Source: Microbulbifer sp. GL-2 (lineage in GTDB: Bacteria; Pseudomonadota; Gammaproteobacteria; Pseudomonadales; Cellvibrionaceae). From it: DNA of 64,000 nt. The DNA is taken from NCBI RefSeq assembly GCF_007183175.1, contig NZ_AP019807.1, positions 2,910,001 to 2,974,000 on the forward strand. Reading direction: 5' to 3'. Positions within the stretch are counted from its first letter, which is position 1. Each line of letters starts with the position of its first letter. Both the position numbers and the translations under genes were made by a program. The notes under the pieces are model-generated. The model made no database searches, was not told the origin of the DNA, and saw only the letters and a program-made list of their open reading frames with translations. Shown here in pieces: positions 63,126 through 64,000 of the stretch.

Positions 63126-64000
63126 ATGCACAAGCTGCTCCGGCAGGGATTGGTGTTGCAGTTACTGGCACTGCTTTTCGGTGTCCTAATCCTACCAGTA
63201 CAGGCTCGAGTAATCTCGGATCTGTACGAAGTGGTCGAAGCTGTGCCCAGTCGTGGCACTACCGACCGCGCTGCTGCGGGTAGCCGAGGCCTCGAGCGGG
63301 TATTTGTGCGCGTCACCGGGGATGCCACAGTTGGCAACAATCCCAATCTGAAGTCGCTCTTGCCGAAGGCCCAGCAGTTTGTCCAAGGTTATCGCTACAC
63401 CAGCGAGAACAATCAGCTGTATCTCCACCTTTCTTTTGATCCCCAGGCTGTTTCCAGGCAGGTTCACCAGCTGGGTTTACCGATGTGGCCCAACAATCGC
63501 CCTGGCACTTTGATCTGGCTGGCAGTGGACACTCTTCAGGATGGTCGCAGTATTCTTCGGGAAGAGGATGCCCCGGAACTTTTCTCCGTACTTGAGGCGA
63601 TGGCGATAGAGCGCGGTGTTCCCCTGGATTTCCCAGTTATGGATCTTAATGATCAGCGTAACATGCCCGTGGGCTCGCTTTGGGCCCAGGATGAGGCGGC
63701 TGCGGAGCGGGCAGGTCTGCGCTACAGCCCCGATGCCACCCTGATGGGGCGTTTATTACAGGCCTCCGGTCGCCGCTGGCAGGCGGACTGGCTGTTGATA
63801 CATGGCGGCCGCAGCTATGCATTTGATAGTAATGGCGGTTCTTTGGAAGAGGTTGCTCTGCGTGGGGTTAACTACATGGCTAACCTGTTAGCCCAACGCT
63901 ATGCAGTGCGGCCGGAAGGGCAGGACTCTGAAGCGGGGGCGGTTATTGTGGAGCTGTCCGGTGTGAGTAGTTTTGCTGACTATTCCGAGGCTTCAACTTA
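63126..64000 (+). CDS. Exported DUF2066 protein (partial, runs off the window)
   Basis: At least 291 codons, from the ATG at 63126 (MHKLLRQGL) preceded by TTGGAG. Signal peptide to about VQA-RV. The N-terminal YEVVEAVPSRGTTDRAAAGSRGLERVFVRVTGD is the DUF2066 signature. It is open to the last base of the window, so the stop is not seen. The gene next to purM in related genomes is of this family; its role is unknown. Confidence 0.9.
   Translation, partial: MHKLLRQGLVLQLLALLFGVLILPVQARVISDLYEVVEAVPSRGTTDRAAAGSRGLERVFVRVTGDATVGNNPNLKSLLPKAQQFVQGYRYTSENNQLYLHLSFDPQAVSRQVHQLGLPMWPNNRPGTLIWLAVDTLQDGRSILREEDAPELFSVLEAMAIERGVPLDFPVMDLNDQRNMPVGSLWAQDEAAAERAGLRYSPDATLMGRLLQASGRRWQADWLLIHGGRSYAFDSNGGSLEEVALRGVNYMANLLAQRYAVRPEGQDSEAGAVIVELSGVSSFADYSEAST

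Overview
The window is a bacterial chromosome segment. It opens in the 3' part of a 23S rRNA gene followed by 5S, and it closes inside a DUF2066 gene next to purM/purN. The gene families (tesA/ybbA/ybbP, tamA/tamB, rsmE, ttcA, purMN with DUF2066, a bacterial M2 ACE-like dipeptidase, a TPP-riboswitch thi operon with a thiD-thiE fusion) fit a gammaproteobacterium. A marine Cellvibrionales member such as Microbulbifer is my best guess. This is inferred from content and order; no 16S is present to settle it.

Layout. 1-2010: rRNA operon end. 2757-8015: an Ig-like lipoprotein, an unusual DsbA-like/GspC-like fusion protein, and a secreted SGNH hydrolase. 8296-14848: TPP riboswitch, intrinsic terminator and thiC-thiO-thiS-thiG-thiDE-thiF, nearly the whole thiazole and pyrimidine branches of thiamine synthesis in one unit. 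15386-18915: dps, and a LysR regulator divergent from acetoacetyl-CoA synthetase. 19560-25372: tamA-tamB.

25489-38000 is an AT-rich accessory island. Its core (27.8-37.4 kb) is an array of about ten small genes, all on the minus strand. Most are separated by attC-like imperfect palindromes whose ends read taacgc...ttgtta on the plus strand. It is a cluster of integron cassettes with no recognisable integrase (CALIN type). It is interrupted by two plus-strand group II intron relics lying in attC remnants, by a complete IS3-family element, and at its left edge by a decayed IS481-family element. A second, more decayed fragment of the same IS481 transposase lies beyond the right edge. The cassettes encode a DUF3885 protein, a PhzF-family isomerase, an overlapping toxin/antidote-like pair and many exported or membrane proteins of unknown function.

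38583-64000 returns to housekeeping chromosome: a divergent csrA, a small exported helical protein, bioA/ybbP/ybbA divergent from tesA, ttcA, putP, a macro-domain protein, an Lrp-type regulator divergent from alanine dehydrogenase, a PstS-OmpA fusion, rsmE (frameshifted at a 7-base homopolymer), a PTPS/QueD-like protein, the 4.5S SRP RNA, an M2 peptidase lipoprotein, a PilJ-N-type protein, fadL, a DUF3108 protein, purN-purM and a partial DUF2066 gene. Two genes (rsmE and a DUF962 gene) carry single frameshifts that could be real or assembly errors.
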